From assembly GCA_036725605.1 (NCBI GenBank), contig DAIMDW010000018.1, forward strand, positions 62,001 through 126,000: a DNA stretch of 64,000 bases, read 5' to 3'. Below the pieces are notes generated by a model. The model had not been told where the DNA came from. It did no database searches and saw only the letters and a list, made by a program, of their open reading frames with translations. This stretch comes from CALBTQ01 sp036725605 (lineage in GTDB: Bacteria; Lernaellota; Lernaellaia; Lernaellales; Lernaellaceae). Below are positions 17,172 through 24,018 of this stretch, in pieces (position 1 is the first letter of the stretch; every line of letters begins with the position of its first letter). Both the position numbers and the translations under genes were made by a program.

Positions 17172-19724
17172 ATGCCGCGTATCTTTGTATATAACGTCGA
17201 ACCGAAGCTCCCCAAACGGTTGGCGCCGCTGTTGGAAATCGCCTACAACCTGTGGTGGACGTGGCATCATGACGCCATCGCCCTGTTCCGGCGCATGGAC
17301 CGCGACCTGTGGGAAAAGGTTTACCACAATCCCGTGCGCATGCTGGGTCAGGTCGATCAGGAGCGGCTGGAGGAACTGGCGGCCGACGAAGGATTCTGTT
17401 CGCACCTGACGCGCGTGGCCAACGCGCTGCACACCTACATGACGCGCCGTTCGTGGTACGAGGAAAACTACGACTACAAAGACGTGCGCATCGGCTACTT
17501 CTCGATGGAATACGGCCTGACCGAAAGCATTCCCATTTACTCGGGCGGTCTGGGCGTGTTGTCGGGCGACACGGTCAAAAGCGCCTCCGACCTGGGCCTG
17601 CCGATGGTCGCGGTCGGTCTGGCTTTTCAGCAGGGATACTTCCGCCAGTACCTGAACGTCGACGGCTGGCAGCAGGAAAGCTATCCGACCAACGATTTCT
17701 TCAACCTGCCGATGCGCCCGGTGATGGACACCGACGGGCATCCGCTCAAGGTGCAGATCTGGTTCCCGCAAAACACGGTGCAGGTGCAGATCTGGAAGGT
17801 GCAGGTCGGCCGCATTCCGCTATACCTGCTGGACACCAACGTGCCGGAAAACGGTCCGGAGGATCGCAGCATTACCGAGACGCTCTACGGCGGCGATCAG
17901 GAAATGCGCATCCAGCAGGAAACCGTGCTCGGCCTGGGCGGCATTCGCGCCCTCCACGCGATGGACATCGTCCCCAGCGTCTGCCACATGAACGAAGGCC
18001 ACAGCGCCTTTTCCACCCTCGAACGCATCCGGCTGCTGCGCGAAAAAGCCGGCCTGAGCTATCACGAGGCGCGCGAGGCGGTCGGTTCGTCCAACGTGTT
18101 CACCACCCACACGCCGGTGCCGGCCGGCTTCGACATCTTCAGCCCGGGGTTGATCGAAAAGTACCTGCGCGACTACCCGGAACGCCTCGGCCTGACCAAG
18201 AAAGCCTTTTACGGCCTCGGCCGGCAGAATCCGAACAACACCGAAGAGGGCTTCAACATGGCCCTGGTCGCCGGCCGCCACGCCAGTTACATCAACGGCG
18301 TTTCCAAGCTGCACGCCGAAGTGACCAAGGAGATGGTCAAGGGCCAGTGGCCGGAAGTGCCCCGCGAGGAAGTGCCGATCCACGCGATCACCAACGGCAT
18401 TCACGTGCGCAGTTGGATCAGCAAGGACATGGCCGAGCTGCTCGACACCTACCTGGGCGAAGGGTGGCAGTTCTACCAGGACGATCAGAAGTACTGGGAG
18501 AAGATCCTCTCGATTCCCGACGAGGAACTGTGGCGCACGCACGTCCGCCGGCGCGAACGGCTGGTGAACTTCACCCGGCGTCATCTGAACGACAAGCTGC
18601 TCCATCGCGGCGCGCCCAAAACCGAAGTCGACGAGGCGCTGGAGGTGCTCAATCCGAACATCCTGACCATCGGCTTCGCCCGCCGCTTCGCCACGTACAA
18701 ACGCGCCTCGCTCATCCTGCGCAACCCGGATCGCATCCGGCGCCTGCTGACCGACCCGGAGCGGCCGATTCAGATCATCTTCGCCGGCAAGGCGCACCCC
18801 AACGACATGCACGGCAAAGAGCTGATCCGGCAGATCGTGCACTTCGCGCGCAACCCGGAAATCCGGCGGCACTTCGTGTTCCTCGAGGACTACGACATCA
18901 ACGTGGCGCGCTACCTGGTGCAGGGCGTGGACGTGTGGCTCAACACGCCGCGCCGGCCGATGGAAGCCAGCGGCACCTCGGGCATGAAGGTGTCGATCAA
19001 CGGCGGTCTGAACCTGTCGGAGCTCGACGGCTGGTGGGCGGAGGGTTACAACCCGGAAGTCGGCTGGTCGATCGGCATGGGCGAGGATTACTCGGACATC
19101 GCCACGCAGGATCACGTGGAGGCCAACGCGCTGTACAACCTGCTCGAGCGCGAGATCGTGCCGCTGTTTTACAACCGCGACCGCGAGCATCTGCCGCGGC
19201 ATTGGATCGGCATGATGAAACAGTCGATGCGTCAGTTGTGCCCGGTGTTCAACACGCATCGCATGACCAAGCAATACGCCGAGAGTTTCTACCTGCCCGC
19301 CTCCACCCGCTGCAGCGCGCTGGCGCGTGACGACTACCAGCGGGCGCGCGCCCTGGCGGACTGGAAACAGAAGATCGCCCAGAAATGGAACGAGGTGAAG
19401 ATCGTCAACGTCACCTACGAGCAGCGCGAAGCCTACGAAGTCGGCGAGCCGCTGGAGATCCAAGCGGAAGTCGACCTGGGCAGCCTCGCGCCGGAAGACG
19501 TGGTGGTGGAAGTGTTCGCCGGCCAGATCGATCCGCAGGGAAAAATCGAAGCCGGCAAAGCGCTGCCGATGGAAAACGGCCGCCTGTTGGACAACGGCAG
19601 GCATTTCTATCATCGCAAGCTGATGTGCGAAACCTCGGGACGGCAGGGCTTCGGCGTGCGCATCGCGCCGTCGCATCCGGACATGGTCACCAACTTCGAC
19701 TTGTCGTTGATCACCTGGGCCTAG
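17172..19724 (+). CDS. glgP: Alpha-glucan (glycogen/maltodextrin) phosphorylase, GT35
   Basis: This 850-residue cytoplasmic enzyme should release glucose 1-phosphate from alpha-1,4-glucans using pyridoxal phosphate. Residues ~10-110 match the DUF3417 domain seen at the start of this phosphorylase subfamily (AYNLWWTWHHDAI). GYFSMEYGLTESIPIYSGGL and the NEGHSAF loop are catalytic-core hallmarks. The PLP lysine is K606 in EASGTSGMKVSINGG. The ATG at 17172 has GGAGG seven bases upstream; a GTG six bases earlier is less well placed. It follows the SDR gene, is convergent with the MEMO gene, and shares a CTAG stop overlap at 19721-19724. It implies glycogen or maltodextrin storage in this organism. 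Confidence 0.95.
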   Translation: MPRIFVYNVEPKLPKRLAPLLEIAYNLWWTWHHDAIALFRRMDRDLWEKVYHNPVRMLGQVDQERLEELAADEGFCSHLTRVANALHTYMTRRSWYEENYDYKDVRIGYFSMEYGLTESIPIYSGGLGVLSGDTVKSASDLGLPMVAVGLAFQQGYFRQYLNVDGWQQESYPTNDFFNLPMRPVMDTDGHPLKVQIWFPQNTVQVQIWKVQVGRIPLYLLDTNVPENGPEDRSITETLYGGDQEMRIQQETVLGLGGIRALHAMDIVPSVCHMNEGHSAFSTLERIRLLREKAGLSYHEAREAVGSSNVFTTHTPVPAGFDIFSPGLIEKYLRDYPERLGLTKKAFYGLGRQNPNNTEEGFNMALVAGRHASYINGVSKLHAEVTKEMVKGQWPEVPREEVPIHAITNGIHVRSWISKDMAELLDTYLGEGWQFYQDDQKYWEKILSIPDEELWRTHVRRRERLVNFTRRHLNDKLLHRGAPKTEVDEALEVLNPNILTIGFARRFATYKRASLILRNPDRIRRLLTDPERPIQIIFAGKAHPNDMHGKELIRQIVHFARNPEIRRHFVFLEDYDINVARYLVQGVDVWLNTPRRPMEASGTSGMKVSINGGLNLSELDGWWAEGYNPEVGWSIGMGEDYSDIATQDHVEANALYNLLEREIVPLFYNRDREHLPRHWIGMMKQSMRQLCPVFNTHRMTKQYAESFYLPASTRCSALARDDYQRARALADWKQKIAQKWNEVKIVNVTYEQREAYEVGEPLEIQAEVDLGSLAPEDVVVEVFAGQIDPQGKIEAGKALPMENGRLLDNGRHFYHRKLMCETSGRQGFGVRIAPSHPDMVTNFDLSLITWA

Positions 19725-20950
19725 GGCCGCAACAGCGCCGCCGCGGCGAAGGTCACCGCGCCGCTTTCATCCTCGGCGCGCCAATAATTCAAACTCGCTT
19801 CCGTCGCCGCACCGGTTTCGCGCGCGGCCAACGCGTAGTGGATCGGCGCGACGCCGCACACGTGACGCGCGTTGCGCTCGGCCACCAGGCGCGCCAGAAA
19901 CTCGTCCGCCTTGCCGGCCGTCACCGCTTCGAGCAACAACCGGTCGCGGTCCAGGCAGGCGTCGAGCACCGCCTGATCGACCGGCTTGCCGTCGCCGAAC
20001 TGCAGGCCGATGTGCGCCAGGTCGGCGCTGGCGATAATCGCCAACCGTTCGCCCTCGGCCGTTGCCAGCTCGGTCAGCGCCTGCCGCACGGCCCGCAGCG
20101 TTTCGTCCTGCAGCGGATCGAGCCCGCGCTGCAAAAATTCCTCGAAGCTGCCGCACAATACCGGCACGATTTTCGGACAGGCGTCGCCGAAGGCGTGTTT
20201 AAGCGCGTAAGCGGCCAGCTCGATGCTGTGCTCGTCGCGATGACAGAATTCGTCGGTGAACGCGTCGAAGGGCAGCGCGGCCGCCAGACGCTCGACCAGC
20301 TCGACGTCGGCGCTCACCTCACCCCAGGGCGTGAGGTAGCCCTTTTTCGTCAACGCCAGCGCCGTTTGATGTTCCTGATGATTCGTGCCCAGCACCAGCA
20401 CGACCTCGCCGGAGAAATGCTGCTTCATCTGCGTATAAGCCAGGCCGTACGCCGGCCCGCCGCGCATGTAGTCGATGTGCGGCGCGATCAGCACGCCCAG
20501 ACGGTTGTCGACGGTCTCGATCTCGCCGGGCAGCGCCAATCCGGCCTGCGCGTAGCACGCGTCGAGCACCTGCCGCAGTTCGTCGGCCGGCGCGGCCAGG
20601 CGCATCGGCCGCACGGACATCTCCGCAAATTCGCCGCGCAGTTCGTTCAGCCGCGTCAACGCGCGATCGTTGACCAGCAGGTACAGTTCGTCCAACTGCT
20701 CGATGAGCTCCGCCAGATGCTCCAACGGCAGATCCTGCCCCTGACTGGCCTCGCGCCACATCAGGCGCAGCGTCTCGGCCTGGGTCGCGCCGTCGAAGGC
20801 CTGCAGGCAGAAAAGAATCGCCTGCGAGACCGTCAGCATGCGGTCGGACAGTTGCTTGGGATCGCGCAACAGGAAATGCCGGCCGGCCTCGGTCTCCACC
20901 GGCACGACCTCGATGTAGCGCAACGCGGGCAGAATATCGGAAGCGTTCAT
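19721..20950 (-). CDS. MEMO1-family protein (AmmeMemoRadiSam B type) with N-terminal extra domain
   Basis: A predicted 409-residue protein. Residues ~145-409 are a MEMO domain with the expected metal-site residues: His158 in APHIDYMRGG, the histidine in GTNHQEH, and the cysteine in HVCGVAPIH; ASADLAHIG is also typical. MEMO proteins coordinate iron or copper and belong to the extradiol-dioxygenase fold; the bacterial biochemical role is unsettled. The first ~140 residues are extra, with a PqqD- or winged-helix-like look (QLSDRMLTVSQAILF, then a helix-rich stretch). The usual AMMECR1 and radical SAM partners of the AmmeMemoRadiSam trio are not nearby. The ATG at 20950 has AAGGA seven bases upstream, and a 28-base palindrome lies 72 bases before it. 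Confidence 0.85.
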   Translation of the reverse strand: MNASDILPALRYIEVVPVETEAGRHFLLRDPKQLSDRMLTVSQAILFCLQAFDGATQAETLRLMWREASQGQDLPLEHLAELIEQLDELYLLVNDRALTRLNELRGEFAEMSVRPMRLAAPADELRQVLDACYAQAGLALPGEIETVDNRLGVLIAPHIDYMRGGPAYGLAYTQMKQHFSGEVVLVLGTNHQEHQTALALTKKGYLTPWGEVSADVELVERLAAALPFDAFTDEFCHRDEHSIELAAYALKHAFGDACPKIVPVLCGSFEEFLQRGLDPLQDETLRAVRQALTELATAEGERLAIIASADLAHIGLQFGDGKPVDQAVLDACLDRDRLLLEAVTAGKADEFLARLVAERNARHVCGVAPIHYALAARETGAATEASLNYWRAEDESGAVTFAAAALLRP

Positions 20951-21021
20951 GGTTCGTCCTTGCCGAATATTTTCCGGCTATTCGATCACATCGAACCGCC
21001 GGACGCCAGCCCAATTTGGAC

Positions 21022-21049
21022 AAAAATGAATGAACGTTCAATCATTTTT
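21022..21049. promoter_or_regulatory. 28-base operator-like palindrome
   Basis: The arms 21022-21035 and 21036-21049 are inverted copies with 13 of 14 positions matching and no central gap; the core is TGAACGTTCA. The shape and the TGAATGAACGTTCA sequence are typical of TetR/AcrR-family operators. It lies 72-99 bases upstream of the MEMO start. No TetR gene is in the window, so the regulator would act from elsewhere. Confidence 0.55.
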
Positions 21050-21269
21050 GCCGCACGGCGTTAGACGCCTTTTTCTAACCAATGAAAATACAAAAGCAAA
21101 TTCGACGACCGGCCAACAGAAATGCCACAAAAAGAATATTATTAGCATTTCATGATATTCAAGTTACCGATCTATCAAAACTCGCAAAAACCCTTTTCCC
21201 GCCTATTGTTATCAAATTCACGCTGTTTCAATAAATTTTTCATTTTAATTGTTTTCTTGCGTTTTCTCC

Positions 21270-21298
21270 TTGCCCCGGGTCGCGATTATCGGTACAAT
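21270..21298 (+). promoter_or_regulatory. Putative promoter of the SCP2-like gene
   Basis: TTGCCC (21270-21275), a 17-base spacer and TACAAT (21293-21298) sit in an AT-rich region. The predicted start near 21305 gives a ~100-base leader ending in a strong AGGAGG. Confidence 0.5.
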
Positions 21299-21403
21299 GC
21301 GCAGGCTTTCAGCGAGAACTTGCGGCATTGGGTATTACATCGGCATTCCGATTTCATATCGGCTACATGTTTTTTTCTCACATAGATGCAGGAGGATTGC
21401 GTT

Positions 21404-21847
21404 ATGAAACTGAGCGAAGTCCCGATGGACAAATTCATGGCGGCTCTGCCCAAGCTGTCCACCAACGTGGCCGGCGACCCGATTACGTTCAACCTGACGA
21501 CCGATGTGGAAGAAGGCCGCGTGCCTCGTCCGGATTGGCATCTGGCGTTTGACGATGCCGGCGCGGCGAGCGTGGGCGAAGGCCACAAAGAAGGCGCCGA
21601 CGTGATCACCTTCGTGCTCAAACAGGGCGGCATCAACACGATGCTGGGCATGCTGGTCGACGGTCTGACCGGCGGTCCGCGTGCGGCCACCATGGCCATG
21701 ATGATGGGCAAAGTCGGCATCGAGCCGTTCAGCCCGGCGAATCTGAAACGCACCGAAAGTTTCTTCAAGCGCGTGAAGACCGGCGAAGACGCGGTGAAGA
21801 CCGCGTTGTCCGAAGTCGGCGTCACCATCGACGAAGTCGACATCTAA
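21404..21847 (+). CDS. SCP2 sterol-carrier domain protein
   Basis: A predicted 147-residue soluble protein that matches the small single-domain SCP2 fold, a hydrophobic-pocket lipid carrier. Diagnostic stretches are ITFNLTTDVEEGRVPRPDW, then DVITFVLKQGG, and the helix-rich C-terminus with GKVGIEPFSPANLKR. There is no signal peptide or membrane helix, so it acts in the cytoplasm, binding fatty-acyl or isoprenoid-type lipids. The ATG at 21404 has AGGAGG eight bases upstream. It stands alone between a good promoter and a strong terminator, so it is monocistronic and probably well expressed. Confidence 0.8.
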   Translation: MKLSEVPMDKFMAALPKLSTNVAGDPITFNLTTDVEEGRVPRPDWHLAFDDAGAASVGEGHKEGADVITFVLKQGGINTMLGMLVDGLTGGPRAATMAMMMGKVGIEPFSPANLKRTESFFKRVKTGEDAVKTALSEVGVTIDEVDI

Positions 21848-21867
21848 TTCGCTTTGGTTACCGAACG

Positions 21868-21897
21868 GGGCGGGGGGATTTCCCTCGCCCTTTTTTT
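21868..21897 (+). terminator. Rho-independent terminator of the SCP2-like gene
   Basis: GGGCGGGGG (21868-21876) pairs with CCCTCGCCC (21882-21890) over a five-base loop, with one G-T pair, followed by seven Ts (21891-21897). It lies 20 bases after the stop. Confidence 0.9.
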
Positions 21898-21927
21898 ATA
21901 ACCTGTCGTAATAAATCGAGATTCCTC

Positions 21928-21957
21928 TTGCCATCCGCCGGGCCTTTTGCCAATAAT
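21928..21957 (+). promoter_or_regulatory. Putative promoter placing the DUF1573 mRNA start at its GTG
   Basis: TTGCCA (21928-21933, five of six to TTGACA), an 18-base spacer and AATAAT (21952-21957). The start codon is only seven bases beyond the -10 box and no Shine-Dalgarno is visible, so the message would be leaderless or nearly so. Confidence 0.45.
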
Positions 21958-21963
21958 AGCCGC

Positions 21964-22671
21964 GTGAAACATTATTTCGCGATCATCTTCTGTCTGTTGT
22001 TGCCGTTGGCCTGCGGTTCCGTCGAAATGCCGGCCTCACGCGACGACGCGGTGATCGTCACCGAAAACGAGGGCACCTTCCGCTTCGGCCAGATCTACGA
22101 GGGCGAGGTCGTCGACGCGTATTTCCTGGTGATCAACCCGGCGCCGGCGCGCATCGCCATCGACCACGTGGAAACGACCTGCGGCTGCACCACCGCGCAT
22201 CTGGACGGCGAAACCATCTCCGGCAACAGCCGCCTGCTGGTGCACGTGCGCCTCAACTCGACCCGCCTGTGGGGACCGCAATCCAAGGCGGTGATTCTGC
22301 ACACCACCGACCCGGTGCGGCCGGAAATCAAGCTGCTGATGGAAGGGGTGATCCTGCGCCGGCTGGAACTGGCGCCGCGCCGCATCCGCTCGACCACCGC
22401 GCTGGAGGAATACAAAACCAAAGCGCGGGCGATCAACAACACCGACGAGCCGCTGACCATCGAGCGCATCGAGTGCAAACCCGACGCGCTGTTGAGCATC
22501 GAGCTGGAATCCTCGCTGCCGCTGACCCTCCCCGCACGCGAAAGCGTCGATTTCGGCGTCGCCGCCCGGCTGGAACGCCCCGGCGTGCGGCTGGTCGGCC
22601 AGATCGCCGTTTACCTCGCCGAGCAGAGCGATCCCGTCGAGTTGCCCGTGTACTTGGAGCGGATGAAATAA
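21964..22671 (+). CDS. DUF1573-domain lipoprotein
   Basis: A predicted 235-residue envelope lipoprotein. The signal peptide ends LLLPLACGS, a lipobox with Cys at residue 17. Residues ~35-135 form a DUF1573-like Ig-type domain, shown by FGQIYEGEVVDAYF and TTCGCTTAHLDGE with its CGC motif; a second Ig-like half follows. Members are periplasmic or surface proteins of unknown role. The GTG at 21964 is chosen because it gives a normal lipoprotein signal; the TTG at 21928 would overlap the -35 box and add a hydrophilic leader. No ribosome site is visible before it. Confidence 0.8.
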   Translation: MKHYFAIIFCLLLPLACGSVEMPASRDDAVIVTENEGTFRFGQIYEGEVVDAYFLVINPAPARIAIDHVETTCGCTTAHLDGETISGNSRLLVHVRLNSTRLWGPQSKAVILHTTDPVRPEIKLLMEGVILRRLELAPRRIRSTTALEEYKTKARAINNTDEPLTIERIECKPDALLSIELESSLPLTLPARESVDFGVAARLERPGVRLVGQIAVYLAEQSDPVELPVYLERMK

Positions 22672-22697
22672 CCTTCCGAACGATGCCCACCCGGCAG

Positions 22698-22738
22698 CAC
22701 TGTTTTGCGAGCGAAACATCTGAGTGAGCATAACAGTG
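22698..22738. repeat. Small inverted repeat beside the 98-base palindromic element
   Basis: CACTGTT (22698-22704) is matched by AACAGTG (22732-22738), enclosing a further GTTT/AAAC pairing. It resembles the CACTGATA arms of the adjacent element and may be a related or decayed unit. Confidence 0.4.
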
Positions 22739-22754
22739 AATACGAATCATTCTT

Positions 22755-22852
22755 CGGTGGCACTGATACACGAACGAGCAAGGCGAGCGAGTTTATCAGT
22801 GTTTAAATAAACACTGATAAGCTTCACTGCGTTCGGCGTATCAGTGCCACCG
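22755..22852. repeat. 98-base nested palindromic element with 15-base terminal inverted repeats
   Basis: CGGTGGCACTGATAC (22755-22769) is perfectly inverted as GTATCAGTGCCACCG (22838-22852). Inside, CGAACG/CGTTCG pairs, and the centre TTATCAGTGTTTA (22793-22805) is perfectly inverted at 22808-22820 with a two-base gap. The outer and inner arms share CACTGATA. There is no coding sequence. It could be a MITE-like insertion or a REP-type palindromic unit. Confidence 0.7.
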
Positions 22853-22949
22853 GTTTTGTCCAAATCCCTGGCGATTGTCGGATTGTCGGCATCACCTGCA
22901 CCCCTTTGGGGGGTTTGCTTGAATTTGCTCCATCTTTTACCAGGGCTTT

Positions 22950-23131
22950 GCCCTTCGCTATTGACCTGCGCCCTACGGGCTTGAAGAGACGCCCTGCACC
23001 CTGCGGGCTTGAAAATCCTGCACAGAGATCCATTTCAACGTTGTTCGGTTTCGCCCTTCGCTACTGACCTGCGCCCTGCGGGCTTGAAGATCCTGCGCGG
23101 AAATCCATTTCAACGTTGTTCGGTTTCGCCC
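22950..23131. repeat. Degenerate direct repeats, 58-base unit at 75-base spacing
   Basis: The segments 22999-23056 and 23074-23131 match at 54 of 58 bases by eye, and 22950-22986 matches 23053-23089 at 35 of 37. The shared core is CTGCGGGCTTGAA followed by a CCATTTCAACGTTGTTCGG block. The spacing is irregular and spacers are not unique, so this is not a CRISPR. Confidence 0.65.
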
Positions 23132-23240
23132 GGCGTTCTTCTCGGAGCACCCCAAATCGAAATCGCTTTCTTGTTATTTCAAGCCTTGCCTTGAGTAAAA
23201 GAAGATGGTGTTGAAGCCAGGAAATGATCTGCCGAACGAG

Positions 23241-24017
23241 CTAGCGGCCTTTGCCCAGGTAGGCTTGCAGTTCTTGTTGCAGCCGGAGCGCCTCGCCGTT
23301 GCCGGGCTCGGCGGCCAGCGCCTGCTCGACCTGCGCCAGCGCCTTGGCGGGCTGTTCGTCGTTGACCAGCGCCTTGGCCGCCACCAGATGCGCCCGCGCC
23401 AGAAAGTAATTGTCGCGCCCCAGGCGCAGGGCCGCCTTGGTCGACAGATCGGCCGCCTGCCCCCACTGCTGCTGCGTAAAACGCAATTCGGCCAGCGCCA
23501 GGTAGGCCTCGCCGCAGGACGGATCGACCGACATCGCGCGTTCGAAACGCTTTTCGGCCAGGTAGGCGTTGTCCTGCGCCTGCAGATCGTGCCCCTCGAT
23601 GATCAGCGCGATCGCCGCGCGCCGGCGGGTCGTCGACGCCCGCCCCCCGGCCTGCAGCCGGCCGGCATCCAACGGCGCCAGCGCTTCCTGCGACGGCATC
23701 GGGGTGATGTTGCGCTCGACCAGCGCGGGTGGTTCGGGCTCCGGCTCGGGCTCGACCGGCGGATCCTCAACGATGTTCGTCTCGTCGACCTGATCGCGGG
23801 CGGATTCATCGGCCAGAAATTGGTCGAGTTCGTCCGGTCCATTATCGACCGGCGGCTGCGTCGGCGCGAAATCGTCGCTGGTGTCGTCTTCCGGCGCGGG
23901 CGTCGCCTCGGCGGGCGGCTCGGGCTCGACCTGCCGATCCGGACGCAGTTGGATCGTGCAACCGCTCAGAATCGCGACCGCCAGCAGTCCGATCGTCAGC
24001 CATAGCGCCAGCCGCAT
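23241..24017 (-). CDS. TPR-repeat lipoprotein
   Basis: A predicted 258-residue lipoprotein. The signal peptide ends VAILSGCT, with lipobox Cys at residue 20. Residues ~22-110 are a Pro/Glu/Asp-rich linker (PVEPEPEPEPPA), which would let the domain span the periplasm or cell-wall layer. Residues ~130-258 carry about three tetratricopeptide-like helix pairs (AEKRFERAMSVDPSCGEAY, ALAQVEQALAAEPGNGEAL). The ATG at 24017 follows the PBP stop by one base, so the two are co-transcribed; a role as scaffold or regulator of the PBP, analogous to LpoA/LpoB, is an attractive but unproven inference. Confidence 0.8.
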   Translation of the reverse strand: MRLALWLTIGLLAVAILSGCTIQLRPDRQVEPEPPAEATPAPEDDTSDDFAPTQPPVDNGPDELDQFLADESARDQVDETNIVEDPPVEPEPEPEPPALVERNITPMPSQEALAPLDAGRLQAGGRASTTRRRAAIALIIEGHDLQAQDNAYLAEKRFERAMSVDPSCGEAYLALAELRFTQQQWGQAADLSTKAALRLGRDNYFLARAHLVAAKALVNDEQPAKALAQVEQALAAEPGNGEALRLQQELQAYLGKGR

Positions 24018-24018
24018 A

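Larger units (their letters stand above)
20951..21403 (+). other. AT-rich divergent intergenic region
   Basis: About 450 bases between the MEMO gene (minus) and the SCP2 gene (plus). It is strikingly AT-rich for this window and I see no plausible gene in it. It holds the 28-base palindrome at 21022-21049, a smaller palindrome TTCGATCACATCGAA at 20981-20995, a small GC stem with five Ts at 21057-21074, and the SCP2 promoter at 21270-21298. Confidence 0.7.
22672..23240. other. Non-coding repeat cluster between convergent genes
   Basis: About 570 bases between the convergent DUF1573 and TPR-lipoprotein genes. There is no credible gene. It holds three palindromic or repeat structures (22698-22738, 22755-22852, 22950-23131) described separately. 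Short minus-strand readings here repeat one peptide (about LKWISxQDxQARRxQ) because the DNA repeats. Confidence 0.7.

Noticed and set aside
21057..21074. Terminator-like GGCGT-TAG-ACGCC stem with five Ts
   Set aside because: It points along the plus strand where no plus-strand gene ends; a 5-bp stem is short. Kept only as a note.
22824..23033. 69-residue minus-strand reading in the repeat cluster
   Set aside because: It overlaps the palindromic element and direct repeats and has no coding character.
22950..23131. Possible CRISPR array
   Set aside because: Only two full copies of 58 bases, imperfect, with spacing that is itself repeated; no cas genes.
22973..23155. Small minus-strand reading with repeated LKWIS-QD-QARR peptide
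   Set aside because: The peptide repeat follows the DNA direct repeats; no ribosome site, no family.
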